Shown here: piece by piece, positions 1 through 12,369 of the stretch | Numbering within the stretch: position 1 is the first letter of the stretch | How the letters are laid out: the number at the start of each line of letters is the position of its first letter | Origin: Bolinopsis microptera | Taxonomy: Eukaryota > Ctenophora > Tentaculata > Lobata > Bolinopsidae | NCBI RefSeq assembly: GCF_026151205.1 | Contig: NC_087073.1 | Coordinates: forward strand, 15,891,837-15,955,836 | Length of the DNA stretch: 64,000 nucleotides | Reading direction: 5' to 3' | Made by a program: the position numbers and the translations under genes | The notes under the pieces: generated by a model | The model's database searches: none | What the model saw: only the letters and a program-made list of their open reading frames with translations | What the model was told of the DNA's origin: nothing

Positions 1-1035
1 TGTGTTTCTTTCAGTTTACTAATGTTCTCTGCCGTATCTATTTTAAGAAACCTTGCTTACTTGTACTGTTAGAAAATATTCAGACATTATTATTTTCTGA
101 GAATTGGAATAATAAAAGCGCTATTTCTTTATTGTAGATCAATATAATTTAGAATATAATACGAATGAAATATTAAGAGATGAAGTTGTATCTGTCCTTA
201 ATTTGAAAACATAATAATATATAAATACAGTCAAACCTCTCTACCGGGTACCTCGCGCTCGGTCATTATTATTTATCTACATATTATAATCTCCTATATT
301 TATAAATTCAATTTCAATGTATAATCATAGATAATAATCCTATTTATAGGAGTAAAATACCTTTATTTTCTATCTTCAATTAATAGAATCAATCTCCTCA
401 AGAATCACTTTTTCTCAGGCTTATGTAATTATGTGATGTATACATGGGCCATGAAGTGAGCAACCAAGAGGGGATAGGATTAGATTATTAGATAAATACA
501 CCATTAGTGGGCCTACAACCTAGAAGGCCTACAACTTAGAAGGCTACAACTTTCCCTGAAAATGCGTGCTCCGACTGGAAATCATTAATCTTTCGATTTC
601 CGTAGAACTAGAAGGTTGCATTAATGTACCATTAGGGCCACTTTGTTAGCTTGGGCTTTATTAAATGAAGCCGCCCACTGATCTATGACCGTCATTATCA
701 TTCATTCGATTGTTATTCCGGGTAAGGATAATGTGGCCCATAATTGGCTGCATCTGATTTGTGATCCGTTGTTGCGTAGACAACAAACTGAATTATAAAT
801 GTTTTGTAAATTGCTTTTATCCCAAGTCTCGACATATTCCATATCACTTACATATTCCTGGAAAATGATTTTCCACTTTATTCTGTTCTTTTTTTTTCCG
901 TAAAAAAAAATTCAAAGAACTATCAACTGATCGTTCAAGTTTCCGGTTTTTAATTGGTTTCCGGTTTTAATCGGGTACTTACAAAGCCGTCAGGCTGTAA
1001 AAATGGTAATAAAATAAAAACGCATTTTATTGCAG
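1..1035. other. Upstream or intronic DNA of the TTC8 gene, no recognised exon
   Basis: AT-rich sequence without a recognisable coding exon. It most likely belongs to the intron before the first visible TTC8 exon, which opens after an AG at 1035. A run starting at 227 (CAGTCAAACCTC) resembles a pogo/Tigger-type transposon end like the complete copy near 51.4 kb, but no partner end was found. A 16-bp unit containing GGCCTACAAC is repeated about three times at 509-552. The N-terminal TTC8 exons were not found here and probably lie outside the window. Confidence 0.4.
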
Positions 1036-2772
1036 TGCGTCCGGTAGATTTGTACGTTTGGGAACTGCGTCCATGCTGTCAGAGCCTGACGGCCCTTTCA
1101 TCAACCCCTCTCAACTAAATCTTGCAAAGTACGCTGACAGGCCTGGTCTCAACAAAGTCCTGTTCGATTATCTCTTCTACCACGAGAACGACATCAAGAA
1201 CTCCCTCGAACTTGCAGCTCTTGCCACTCAGGTAAGATTATAAACATGATGTTAAAGTTGCGGGTTTTCATCTCCTTTTTCTGGACACGTGACAGGTAGA
1301 TGGGTGTCATCAGTCATGTGTCTAGAAAAAGTGGTATTGCGAACTCACCAAACAATTTGAAATACTCCGGCAATCTGGTAATCTGTCCACAGATACTTCA
1401 TCACCTTGTTGCAGTTATTTACCACTAGCACTAAGCGCTTTTTTAACGTCTGTTTGTTGGCTGTGCGTTAACCCTTTGCTTACCGGGCTGTGCTTTAAGT
1501 TTCCGTGTTTTATCCGTGTGTCATATGACCAACGTCCGTTAACAGTTTGTAAACAAGCGTTCGACAGATTACCAAGTTCCCGGATAAATGTTTATCATTA
1601 TAATATAATAACACCATCATGAACTAGCATGTTACACACAATATGTAATATCACGCTCTCTGGTTTGCTGATTGCTAATGTTGTGTTAAACTGGAAACTG
1701 AGCTGTTTAACGGATTGCTCTTACGTTGCTTCTTGCTTTGCTCTCGTGATATAGATATGCACACTTGCTTCTTATCATTATTATTGTACTGTGAACGTTT
1801 CCATCTAATTTACCTGATTTTTCATCTAATTTACCTGATTTTTCATCTTATTTTAAACCTTGGTTTTATCTCCCTATACAGTCGTCCAAGTATGATGATT
1901 GGTGGTGGAAACAACAGCTCGGCAAGTGCTACTACAGATTGGGACTCTTCCGAGATGCGGAGAAGCAGTTCCAATCCGCCCTGAAACAACAACCAACAGT
2001 TGACAACTATCTGTACCTGGCTAAAGTGTTTGTGAAGTTAGACCAGCCGTTAGCTGCTCTGGACCTGTTTGAGAAGGGAATGGAAGTGTTCCCGGGGGAG
2101 GTGTCCCTGATAATCGGGGGAGCCAGAGTACACGAGGGGTTAGGAGATCTGGATAGCTCGGTTAAGTTCTACAAGAAAGTGTTCCAGTATGATGCGTCAT
2201 GTGTGGAGGCTATAGCTTGTATTGGTACTCATAACTTTTACTCTGACATGCCTGAAATAGCTTTACGTTCCTTCAGACGGCTACTGCAAATGGGAGTTTG
2301 TAACACTGAACTTTACAATAATATCGGACTGTGCTGCTTCTATGCGCAGCAGTATGATATGTCTCTGACGTGTTTCGAGCGTGCGATAAGTCTTGCTCAG
2401 AAGGAAAACGTGGCGGATGTGTGGTATAATGTCGGGCATATTGCTGTGGGAATTGGGGACTCAAACCTGGCATACCAAGCATTCCAAATGGCTCTTATCT
2501 CGGATAACAACCACGCGGAGGCGTACAACAATCTGGCGGTTCTGGAGATGAGGAAAGGAAAAGTAGAGCAAGCCAGAGCTTATTTCCTCTCAGCCATGAC
2601 GATAAACCAGGAGCTATACGAGGCCCATTATAATCTGGCTATTCTCTCTGAAGGGCAGGGTGACCTGAATACTAGCTTTAAAGAGGTCAGGAAATCTCTG
2701 GAAGCTTTCGCTGAACATGTTGATTCTAAGAATCTTCTGACCCAGCTCCGCCAGTATTTCACTTTGTTGTAA
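1036..2772 (+). CDS. TTC8: TTC8/BBS8, BBSome tetratricopeptide subunit (C-terminal two exons)
   Basis: BBS8 is a TPR-repeat subunit of the BBSome, the complex that moves membrane proteins in and out of cilia. Two exons are visible: 1036-1231 and 1882-2772, separated by a GT-AG phase-0 intron. Exon 1 reads in frame through FVRLGTASML and the NxSxLNLxKY-like block. Exon 2 opens with SSKYDDWWWK and runs through the TPR array, including EAIACIGTHNFYSD, LCCFYAQQYDM, DVWYNVGHIAVGIGD and NNHAEAYNNLAVLEMRKG, to a C-terminus LLTQLRQYFTLL. These blocks are characteristic of animal TTC8. About 361 residues are present. The first codon is split by the splice junction at 1035/1036, so the N-terminal third lies upstream. 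The whole TPR region sits in one 891-base exon. An AATAAA-type signal lies near 3273. The family assignment is very secure; only the missing 5' exons are open. Confidence 0.95.
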
Positions 2773-3572
2773 ATGGTTTTGGGAAATATTCAGAAATTAT
2801 CAGAATTGTTTTTTTCCGTAAAATGTACATCAGACTTTCTCAGTATCACCCATGTGTATTGTATGTATTTAACTGTATACTATACATAGTATAATTTATT
2901 AATGGTTATAAGGTTATGTTTTCTGCAAACTACCCTGAAAATAAGCTATGATTTTGTGTACAATAGAAATTTCTCCAGAACTAAAAACTTTCACAAAACT
3001 CGGACGATAAAAGGACTAGTGATCTTGCCACGTATATCTTGTAAATTGTTTAAAGGTTTAATGGTTTAATTAAGTTGTATGTGACCACCGAGCAAGCTAT
3101 AATGTGGTCATTACATGGCCCGGAAGAGCATCACAGGCCAGGATATCTATCAATTATAATACAATTATCATTCCAACTGTCTCGCTTTATTGCATGTCAT
3201 TTTCCTTAAGGCCATATTTGTTGAAGTTTCGTGTAAAAATATTCGTGTGTACATAGAATGTGATGTTATCTTAATAAATATTAATCCTTGCAGTTGTATA
3301 GAATTATGTAGTAATTGTATCATATAATGCATTTTATTATACCTTGCTCACATATTATTATACACCTATATATTGATAGCAATTTCCTGTAGATATTGAT
3401 TTAGTTCGATTGTAATTTGAAACTCGTTTTAATGATCTTTTTACACTGTGTGAGCTGTAAATCTTCCTTTTTTATTATCATACTCAATTATTTTTCCTGT
3501 TGTAAAACATAAAATGTGTTATCATCCCTTACTTAATAAATCAAACCTCTTTTAGCCCCGAAAAGCGGTCGA
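2773..3572. other. TTC8 3' UTR and intergenic spacer
   Basis: No coding exon seen. Several AATAAA-like signals occur (for example about 3273 and 3535). The spacer ends in a pyrimidine-rich acceptor (CCTCTTTTAG, ending 3555) 17 bases before the next gene's ATG. Confidence 0.5.
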
Positions 3573-6221
3573 ATGGCATGCTATCTGACGAACACAGTGT
3601 ACGACTGCGATGCGAAGACCATATTCCAAGCTTCTGTCCACATCCTTCGTCAAGATATCCAAGCTGCCAGAGACGTATTTTCAGGTGACTTTCTTTGTCC
3701 CATGTAGTTATATGATGGCATGAGATATTCTAGATCTGAATGATATCCCTCGACAGTCTACAGTGAGGAGATCATACCACCAGAAACTGATCCTTCTTTT
3801 TATTTTCTAGGAAAGCTCCAGGACTTCAGTAGTATTTCAGAACTTCTCGGCCCGGCAAATCATGATCTTAACCAGACCGTTCTGGGATGGTTCGACGGAA
3901 ATAACGACTTTGTCCCAGAGAACCCCGATCACTTCTTTGACAGAGTGTTTCTTCAGCTAAATTTTACAGATCCCGAGATTATGTCGACATGTGGTTTCCT
4001 TGAACAAGCAGGAATCAAGTGTCATAATGGCTTCCTCAGTGACTATCCCTCCGAGATATATGAGAATCGTCTCAAAAAGTTTAACGACTACACCATGAAA
4101 GTTCTCAAAGACAACACCTCAAACATCTGGCCTGACATGACGCCCTGTCAGCGTACTAGCTGCAAAGTCCTCCTCTGGACTGTAAAACACAGCAACCGGT
4201 CATTTCGCGGTCATATATTCCCCATCGATCAGTTTTACGGGTATCACGGTCGGTACATGTTCCTGATGACCGACCTAGCTGTGATTGAAGACAGTGCTGA
4301 TATTCAGCGCTACATATCACGTGTAATTGGTGGCGGACACAAGTTCAACAGGATAGTAGCTGACATGAAACGGAAGGAGGCTGTGGGAGCGATAGCACCC
4401 CGATGCTGCCTGGAAAAAGTTGCCAGCACCATAAAACAAACACTATTTGACCTTCATTCTGAGGACAACAAATTGATATGTACTGCTACGGAGAAATATG
4501 AGGCTGCAACTGGAGAAATGTTACCTGAGAACTATATCAAAGCTATCAGACATGCCATTGAACTGTACCTCATACCCGGGCTGACCAACTGTCTGAACGC
4601 TGTGCGGAGCTACATACAGATCTCCTCAGGTGAGGTGGGGTTGTGGAAGATGCAGGACGGTGAGGACTACTACGATCATTGTCTAAGGTGGGAGACTACC
4701 ACCACCCTCACTCCCGAGCAGATATTTAATCAGGGTAAAAACGATACTGAGAACACTCTGGATAAAGTAGTTCAGGTTGTGAGGGTGATGAATGAAAATG
4801 GGGATATGACTCTGAACAGTTTGGATCCGCCATCTGTAATTTTAAGGGATATGTTTGAAAACAAGAAGTTTAGATTTCAGAACGGTCCTGAGGGTAAGAA
4901 GGCAATTATCAAGTACTGCCAAAATCTGCTGAAGGAGGTCTCTACAAAGGTGGACCATTTGTTCAGGGAGAAACCATTGGCTGCGTGTGAAGTATCCGAA
5001 CTCCCTGAAGCAATGTCCCTGGGGGGTGCTGCTGCGTTCTACCAAGAGAGCACTCTAGATCTCACTCGACCTGGTATCTTCTACATTAACACTGGCAACA
5101 TGGCAACTCACCTCAAGCCTCAGATGAAGAGTCTAACAGCCCATGAATCAGTGCCTGGGCACCACTTCCAGATCTCCCGCATGATGGAGAACAAGAAGCT
5201 ACCGGCCTTTCGGAGACGTTACAGTTCCAGATACGCAGGATTTGTTGAGGGCTGGGGCTTGTACTGCGAGTGCTTGGCTAATGAGGTAACTTGTTCAATG
5301 ATCATTATATATATTCTGTAAAATACAATGTGCTTTGATTCATGACGTATGTTTAAAAACCTTCTCTTCACATTCAGATCATAACTTTTTTGGAAATCCA
5401 ATTCATTGCATTGAAATCAATAAAATTGGCATCAATTGGCAAATAATAATTTCTTTGGACAGTGCTTAATTTATTGTACATAGTATGCACGGTATCGTAA
5501 ATTTAAACGTTTTATTTCAGATTGGTTTCTATAAAGACAAAAGCGGTTTAGATAGCTACGATACATTGGGCTATTACACGTTCGAGCTCCTGCGATCAAC
5601 TAGACTCGTTGCTGATACAGGAATACATCGCTTCAAATGGTCAAGGGAGAAGGTAAATCGTAAAAAAGCTGTACATAAAATAAACATCTGGCATCTGTTT
5701 GCTCTGCAACTGGGAATCTAACGTCTCCCATCGAATCAGCCAAGTTGCAGTTTTGATAGCAATTTTGTGTTCAAAAATTAAAACTAATTATATATTAACA
5801 GGCTATCCAGTATATGATGGAGAATACAGGGATGGGCAGAGAAAGAATAGAGTCGGAAATAGACCGATACTGTGTTCTTCCTGGACAGGCTTGCTCATAT
5901 AAGGTGATCTTATTGTGTTCTAGGTAGCTAGTTCAAATGAAGTAAAGATTATTTCGAAAAGTTTCAAGTGCTTCGATTACATGTTTTAGGTGCTAGTTCT
6001 ATAATCTTTATATCATCTTTGAATAATATATTTACCTATAATTACAGCTGAGTAATTTAAATCATCCTCAGATCGGACAAATGAAGATTCTAGAGATTCG
6101 AGCCAAGTTAGAGAAACAAGAAGGCTTTGACCTAGCCAAGTTTCACGACAAGTTGCTAGGTTTGGGTTCAGTTCCACTGGAAATACTAGAGGAGGAGATG
6201 TGGAGTGGGGAGAAAGTATAA
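3573..6221 (+). CDS. DUF885-family protein 1, putative zinc-dependent hydrolase
   Basis: Five exons join without a break: 3573-3684, 3811-5285, 5521-5652, 5802-5903 and 6072-6221, giving 656 residues ending at TAA 6221. Every junction is GT-AG. The start ATG aligns with those of the two paralogues downstream, with a shared SVHILRQ block in exon 1. The protein carries the DUF885 hallmarks HESVPGHH (residues 482-489) and EGWGLYCE (about 517-524), then RSTRLVADTGIH and LPGQACSYK. The HExxPGHH block with a downstream glutamate looks like a zinc-binding site, so a metallopeptidase-like activity is plausible. The substrate is unknown. No signal peptide or membrane segment is obvious. Unlike its paralogues it lacks the intron just after the PGHH motif. 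It is the most diverged of the three copies and is separated from them by satellite DNA and the actin-like gene. Confidence 0.9.
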
Positions 6222-6890
6222 CTTTTCTTCCATATGGAATGTTTTGTTCACTGGACTTGCAGTATGATTATCATGTTACCTTAGTTAAGTGACCACTTTG
6301 ATAAGGAATATAAGGAACTGAACCCTCCTATGATTTTAATTTAAAGCTGATGTTTTTAAATTATGTTTAGATGTAAAAAATGTAAAAAAAAGACAATTTG
6401 GTATAATTCTTATTTGAGATTTAAACCCGTTATATTAGTGGGTAATAACATTGATGATTTCAACTCCTCCGACAAAAATCTTTGTACTTGTGTCTCTTGA
6501 AGTGGAATCTTTGCTTGTTTAGAGTTATGAGATTAGACTAGTCACGCATTGGTTCTTTTATCTTTAGATTATTGTGTTTTATCTGTTTGTAAGAAGCATA
6601 GAAAGCATGTAAATAGCTCTTTTGGACGAATCTTTTCAGATCTTTTTATTGTTTTTACTAAATTTATTTTATTTTTATTTTAAGACTAGATTAGATGCAG
6701 TGTTTCGATCGCAGAAGGTCTACTCAAAATGATAGAAATTGAATTTCAAAACAATTGAAATTTGAACAACATCATACAACTAAATTAAATAACGACTCGG
6801 AATATTACTGTGTGTTAACTAAAATATAAAAGAGTGTAATGTGACCCTGCCCCTGTATCTCGAATATCCGCCACTTATCTTCCCCTCTTT

Positions 6891-6948
<58 letters not shown>

Positions 6949-7335
6949 ATCTGCTCCCTGCATCTTGAAAGTTGTTACACCCCCCCCCCCCCCTCCCCCT
7001 TCTGAATGATGCGATATTAACGCTTTTGACTTAATCCAATTATCTAGAAGATACAAATTATCATTGCGCCATGGCAAAATTCGTCCAAATGGCGAAGAAA
7101 AAAAAAGATCCTAGTACTGTAGTATGTCGTAAGGTTTTTTTTTACATATTTGATAGATTTACCGATCTGGCTTGACAAAGATTTTCAGAAAAAATCATGT
7201 TCGCGGGAAGCAAAAATCCGATGAGTTTTTTAGGGGGGAGGGGTAGGGGGTTGAGGGGGCCGGGGGTTGGGAAGGGTTGTCACATGACGAGAAATTTTTT
7301 GCAAAAATTAAACAATCTTTATTTGTTGATATTAT
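6222..7335. other. Intergenic spacer with simple-sequence tracts
   Basis: No gene seen. Contains the (CT)n tract annotated separately, a C-run near 6978-6995 and G-rich tracts around 7232-7280. Open reading frames crossing the CT tract are artefacts of the repeat. Confidence 0.5.
6893..6946. repeat. (CT)n microsatellite
   Basis: Uninterrupted CT dinucleotides, about 26 units. On the other strand they give a meaningless Arg-Glu reading frame. Confidence 0.95.
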
Positions 7336-7339
7336 TCAC

Positions 7340-9905
7340 CCCTGTTGCCTAGAGTGGTGGGTCTGCACTTGAGAAGAGTGAGTCTGGCCGCTAGAATGGT
7401 GGGTCTGCAATCTAGAAGTGGGTCTGGCAACCAGAATGGTGGGTCTGCAATCTAGAAGTGGGTCTTGCAACCAGAATGATGGGTCTCTACCCTTAAAGAG
7501 TGGTCTGTTAACCAGAATTGTGGGTCTACACCCTTGAAGAGTGGGTCTGACAACCAGAATGGTGGGTCTGCACTTGAGAAGAGTGGTTCTTTCGGCTGGA
7601 ATGGTGGGTCTGCAATCTAGAAGTTGGTCTAGCAACCGAAATTGTGGATCTGGATACGAGAATAATGAGTCTTCACTCTCTAGAAGAGTGGGTCCGGAAA
7701 CCAGAGTGGTGGGTCTGCACTTGAGAAGCGTGGGTCTGGCCGCTAAATGGTGAGTCTGCACCCTTTAAGAGTGGGTCTGACAACCAGAGTGGTGGGTCTG
7801 GACTTGAGAAGAGTGGGTCTGGCAGCTGGAATGGTGGGTCTGCAATCTAGAAGTTGGTCTGGCAACCAGAATGGTGGGTGTACGTACACCCTTGAAGAGT
7901 GGGTCTGACAACCCGAGTGGTGGGTCTGTACCCTTGAAGAGTGGGTCTGACAACCAGGGTGGTGGGTCTACACTTGAGAAGAGTTGGTCTGGCAGCTAGA
8001 ATGGTGGGTCTGCGATCTAAAAGTGGGTCTTGCAACCAGAATGGTGGGTTTGCTTTCTTGAAGAGTGGGTCTGACAACCCGAGTGGTGGGTCTGGACTTG
8101 AGAAGAGTGGGTCTGGCAGCTGGTATGGTGGGTCTGCAATCTAGAAGTGGGTCCGGCAACCAGACTGGTGGGTGTACGTACACCCTTGAAGAGTGGGTCT
8201 GACAACCAGAGTGGTGGGTCTGCACTTGAGAAGAGTGGGTCTGGCAGCTAGAATGGTGGGTCTGCAATCTAGAAGTGGGTCTGGCAGTTAGAATGGTGGG
8301 TCTGCAATCTAGACGTGGGTCTGGCAACATGAATGGTGGGTCTGCACCCTTCAGGCTTAAAGAGTGGGTCTGACAACCAGTGGTAGATCTGCACTTAAGA
8401 AGTGTGGGTCTGGCAGCTGGAATTGTGGGTCTGCAATCTAGAAGTTGGTCTGGCAACTAGAATGGTGGGTCTGCACCCTTCAGGCTTCAAGAGTGGGTCT
8501 GACAACCAGAGTGGTAGATCTGCACTTGAGAAGAGTGGGTCTGGCAGCTGGAATGGTGGGTCTGCAATCTAGAAGTTGGTCTGGCAACCAGAATGGTGGG
8601 TGTACGTACACCCTTGAAGAGTGGGTCTGACAACCCGAGTGGTGGGTCTGGACTTGAGAAGAGTGGGTCTGGCAGCTGGAATGGTGGGTCTGCAATCTAT
8701 AAGTGAGTCTTGCAGCTAGAATAGTGGGTCTGAAATCTAGAAGTGGGTCTTGCAACATGAACGTGGGTCTGCACCCTTAAAGAGTGGGTCTGGCAATCAG
8801 AATGGTACGTCTACACTCTAGAAGAGGTGGATTTTCGCCCTAGAAGGGTGAGTCTGGAAACCAGAAAGGTGGGTCTACAATCTGGAATATTAGTGGGTCT
8901 GGCAACCAGAATTGCGGGTCTGCATTCTAGAATAGTGGATCTTCACTCTAGAAGAGTGGGCCTGGCAACCAGAATGGTAAGTCTACACTCTGTCAACCAG
9001 ATTTGGGGGTCTATAAACTAGAATATAGGAGATATGGCTACCAGAATTGTGGGTTTGGACAACCCGAATGGTGGGTCTTCACTCTAGAATAATAGGTCTG
9101 GTGGGTCTACACTTTAGAAGAGTGGGTCTGGCAACTAGAATGGTGTGTCTGCAATCTATAAGAGTGGGTCTGGCAACCAGAATAGTGGGTCTGCAATCAA
9201 GGGAATCAAGATGAGTGAGTCTGGCAATCAGAATGGTGGGTCTGCACCTTAGGGTAGTGGGTCTGGAAACAAGAATGGTGGGTCAGAATTCTTGAATAGT
9301 GGGTCTTCACTCTAGCTAAGAGTGGGTCTGGCAACAAGAATGGTGGGTAAGAATTCTAGAATAGTGGGTCTTCACTCTAGAAGAGTGGGTCTGGCAACCA
9401 GAATGGTAAGTCTACACTCTGTCAAGTGTCAACCAGAATTGGGGGTCTAAACTAAAATATAGGATATATGGCAACCAGAATTGTGCGTCTGGAGTCTAGA
9501 GTCTAGAATAGTGGGTCCGGCAACCCGAAAGGTGGGTCTTCACTCAAGAATAGTGGGTCTGGCAATCGGAATGGTGCGTCTACACTCTAGAAGAGTGGGG
9601 CTGCCAACCAGAATGGTAGGTCTTCGCCTTAGAAGAGTGGGTCTGGCAGCTAGAATGGTGGGTCTGCATTTTAGAATAGTGGGTCTTGACTCTATACCTA
9701 CTAGAAGAGTGGGTCTCCTCTCTAGAAGAGTGAATCTGGCAACCAGAATGGTAATTCTTCACTCTGTCAACCAGAATTGGGGGTCTATGAACTAGAATAT
9801 AGGAGATATGACAACCAGTCTGGACTCTAGAATAGTGGGTCTGGCAACCAAAATGTTGAGTCTGCACTCTAATAGAGTGGGTCTGGCAACTAGAATACAG
9901 ACACG
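7340..9905. repeat. 40-bp satellite built of two ~20-bp half units
   Basis: A degenerate tandem array whose unit combines TGGTGGGTCTGCAATCTAGA with AGTGGGTCTGGCAACCAGAA. Both halves carry GTGGGTCTG, which points to an ancestral ~20-bp unit that was duplicated. The left part (to about 8750) is more regular. The right part is more diverged, with ACTCTAGAAGAGTG variants. Long open frames occur on both strands because the units rarely contain stops. I regard them as non-coding: they have no start context, splice logic or known domain. Confidence 0.9.
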
Positions 9906-10109
9906 TACCCAAGGGTAAGACCCCCGGAAAAAAATTGAACCCCAAAAAAAATAAGCCCCCTAGTCCCCATGGTCGCCTGGTAAGTGGGCTGTGTTTATGA
10001 CTGTTTGATTAAACGACACGACAGGCAATTGACTTTAGCATTTCGTAAATTATTCCCAAATCCCACTATACAATATGTACTTATTCCATTCAATGTGACA
10101 AGTACTGAG

Positions 10110-11345
10110 TTCCCCCCTAGCCCCCAACTTTGTATTATTGTGATGTCTGAAATTACAAATTTCTAATGCCAAATGTCGTCTGAAACACCCTATTTCTCAA
10201 AAATTATCGCCGTCCTACAAATTTCTTTAATGCCTAATGTCGTCTAAAACAAATAATTTCTAAAACTTATCTTGGGGGCTGCGCCCCCCCCCCCCCCCCC
10301 CCCAGCCCCCCAACCCCCCAACTTTATATTATTGTGATGTCTGATTATTACTGCGCCCCCCAGCCCACCAACCTTGTATTATTGTAATGTCTGATTATTG
10401 CTGTCCCACAAATGTCGTCTGGAACACCCTATTTCTCAAAAATTTTCCGAAGGCCAGTGCTGCGCCTGCCTAGCCCTCCAACTTTGTATTATTGTGATGT
10501 CTGATTATAATTACTGTCCTACAAATTTCTTTAATGCCAAATGTCGTCTAAAACACATAATTTCTCAAAAATTTTCTGATTGGCTGCGCCCCCCCCCTCC
10601 CTAGCCAACCAACTTTATATTATTGTGATGTCTGATTATTACTGCCCTACTAATTTCTTTAATGCCTAATGTCGTCTGAATCACCCTATTTCTCAAAATT
10701 TTTCGGGGGGTGCGCCCCCCCTAGCCTCCCAACTTTGTATTATTGTGATGTCTGATTATTACTGTCCTACAAATTTCTTTAATGCCAAATGTCGTCTAAA
10801 ACACATTATTTCTCAAAAATTTTCTGGGGGGCTGCGCCCCCCCCCCCCCCCCCGGCCCCCCAATTTTATATTATTGTGATGTCTGATTATTACTGTCCCC
10901 AAATTTCTTTAATGCCAAATGCCGTTTTAATCACCCTATTTCTCAAAAATTTTCCTGGGGGTTCGCTCCCCTAGCCTCCTAGCCCACCAACTGTATATTA
11001 TTCTGATGTATGATTATTGCTGTCCTACAAATTTCTTTAATGCCAAATGTCGTCTGAATCACCCTATTTCTCAAAAATTTTCCGGGGGTTGCGCCCCCCA
11101 GCCCACCAACCTTGTATTATTGTAATGTCTGATTATTGCTGTCGTACAAATGTCGTCTGGAACACCCTATTTCTCAAAAATTTTCCGAAGGCCAGGGCTG
11201 CGCCCCCCTAGCCCCCCAACTTTGTATTATTGTGATGTCTGATTATTACTGTCCTACCAATTTCTTTAATGCCAAATGTCGTCTAAAACACATAATTTCT
11301 CAAAAATTTTCTGGGGGGCTGCGCCTTCCCCCCTCCCTAGCCTCT
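10110..11345. repeat. ~125-bp tandem repeat with G-run/C-run hairpins
   Basis: About nine to ten copies of a unit containing TGTCTGATTATTACTGTCCT, TTTCTTTAATGCCAAATGTC, TTTCTCAAAAATTTTC, then a G-run, CTGCG, a C-run and CCAACTTTGTATTATTGTGA. The G-run and C-run flank CTGCG or TGCG and could fold into strong hairpins. Copy length varies mainly through the C-run. Short open frames inside are repeat artefacts. Confidence 0.9.
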
Positions 11346-12369
11346 AGCCAACCAAAGGAGCTTCGCCCCGGCTACGTGTCGTGTCGGGCTACGTGCCCAG
11401 AATCAAAAAAACTTAATCTTTAAATGAATAACGGAACCTTCATTATGAAGTTACGAGATGATAATATAATTGGGAGGCAAAGTGGTTATCGGGCTTGGGG
11501 CTCATGATGCGCAAAATTTGGCCGCTGTCGAGTTGGTCTGCCTAAAATTCACAGATCTAGCTATGGGTCTGAGACATTTGTAAAAAAAAAACCTTAGTAT
11601 GTCGTGTCCAAATAATTCAACCTCATGCGCACGAAATCTAGTCTAGTACGACAAGAATTTTATAAACAAATTTATTTTTACTACCGTGTGTAATTCAGAT
11701 AATTGTAAATTTTATTAATTGATGTAATTAAGTATCTTAATGGATAATGATCCTGAGGTGACGATGATTTTATTCAACTGCAGTTGATAATATGTGAAGG
11801 AATTTAGGTTGTTTTACATTTTTATTTTATCTTGTAATTAGTACCATGTAAATATTTAATGTAAAATAAGCTTTTATCCGATCCTAATGAAAAGTGCTGT
11901 TCAAAAATGTTATTTACTTCATAGATATACTTACAATTTAGCATATTTTATAAATTGCGTTGTTTTAATCTCGTTTCATATTTGCGTCAAGTTCAAATGC
12001 TTATTAAACGAGACGATCCATTCACATGGAAAATGTAACAGTTGATATAGAAACAAAATGAATTTCAAGTGCATTTGAAAAAGTGTCAAGATACGCGATC
12101 AACAATCCTAATGTAATAATGATATAATTATATTGTGCATCCCGAGTGTAATGTTACAGTTAATTAGTTTTAAACACTAATACTCTGAAATTATATCCAC
12201 GTCTGCAATAATACTTCCTATTTGCTGTTCAAACCAGTTCTGAAAACTTGTTCAAACTTCAAACTTGTTTAAATAACTTGTTCAAACTTTTGCAAACTAA
12301 ATCTTGATCTTGTTCTTTAGCACTTTTTTATGTGAAACACAAGTTTTTCAGTTCCGTTATGCCACCCGA
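11346..12369. other. Intergenic spacer
   Basis: AT-rich DNA between the satellite and the actin-like gene. No coding exon, RNA gene or repeat recognised. It ends in a pyrimidine tract with AG at 12351. Confidence 0.4.

Noticed and set aside
1715-1984. 89-residue frame inside the TTC8 intron and exon
   Set aside because: It runs out of frame across the exon start at 1882. The TTC8 frame is clearly the coding one.
6805-7077. Arg-Glu-rich frame on the - strand
   Set aside because: It is translation of the (CT)n microsatellite.
7336-9945. Overlapping long reading frames on both strands
   Set aside because: All arise from the 40-bp satellite, whose units lack stops. No domain, start context or splice logic.
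7340-11345. Possible CRISPR-like arrays
   Set aside because: Units are contiguous or degenerate tandem repeats without unique spacers, and the genome is eukaryotic.
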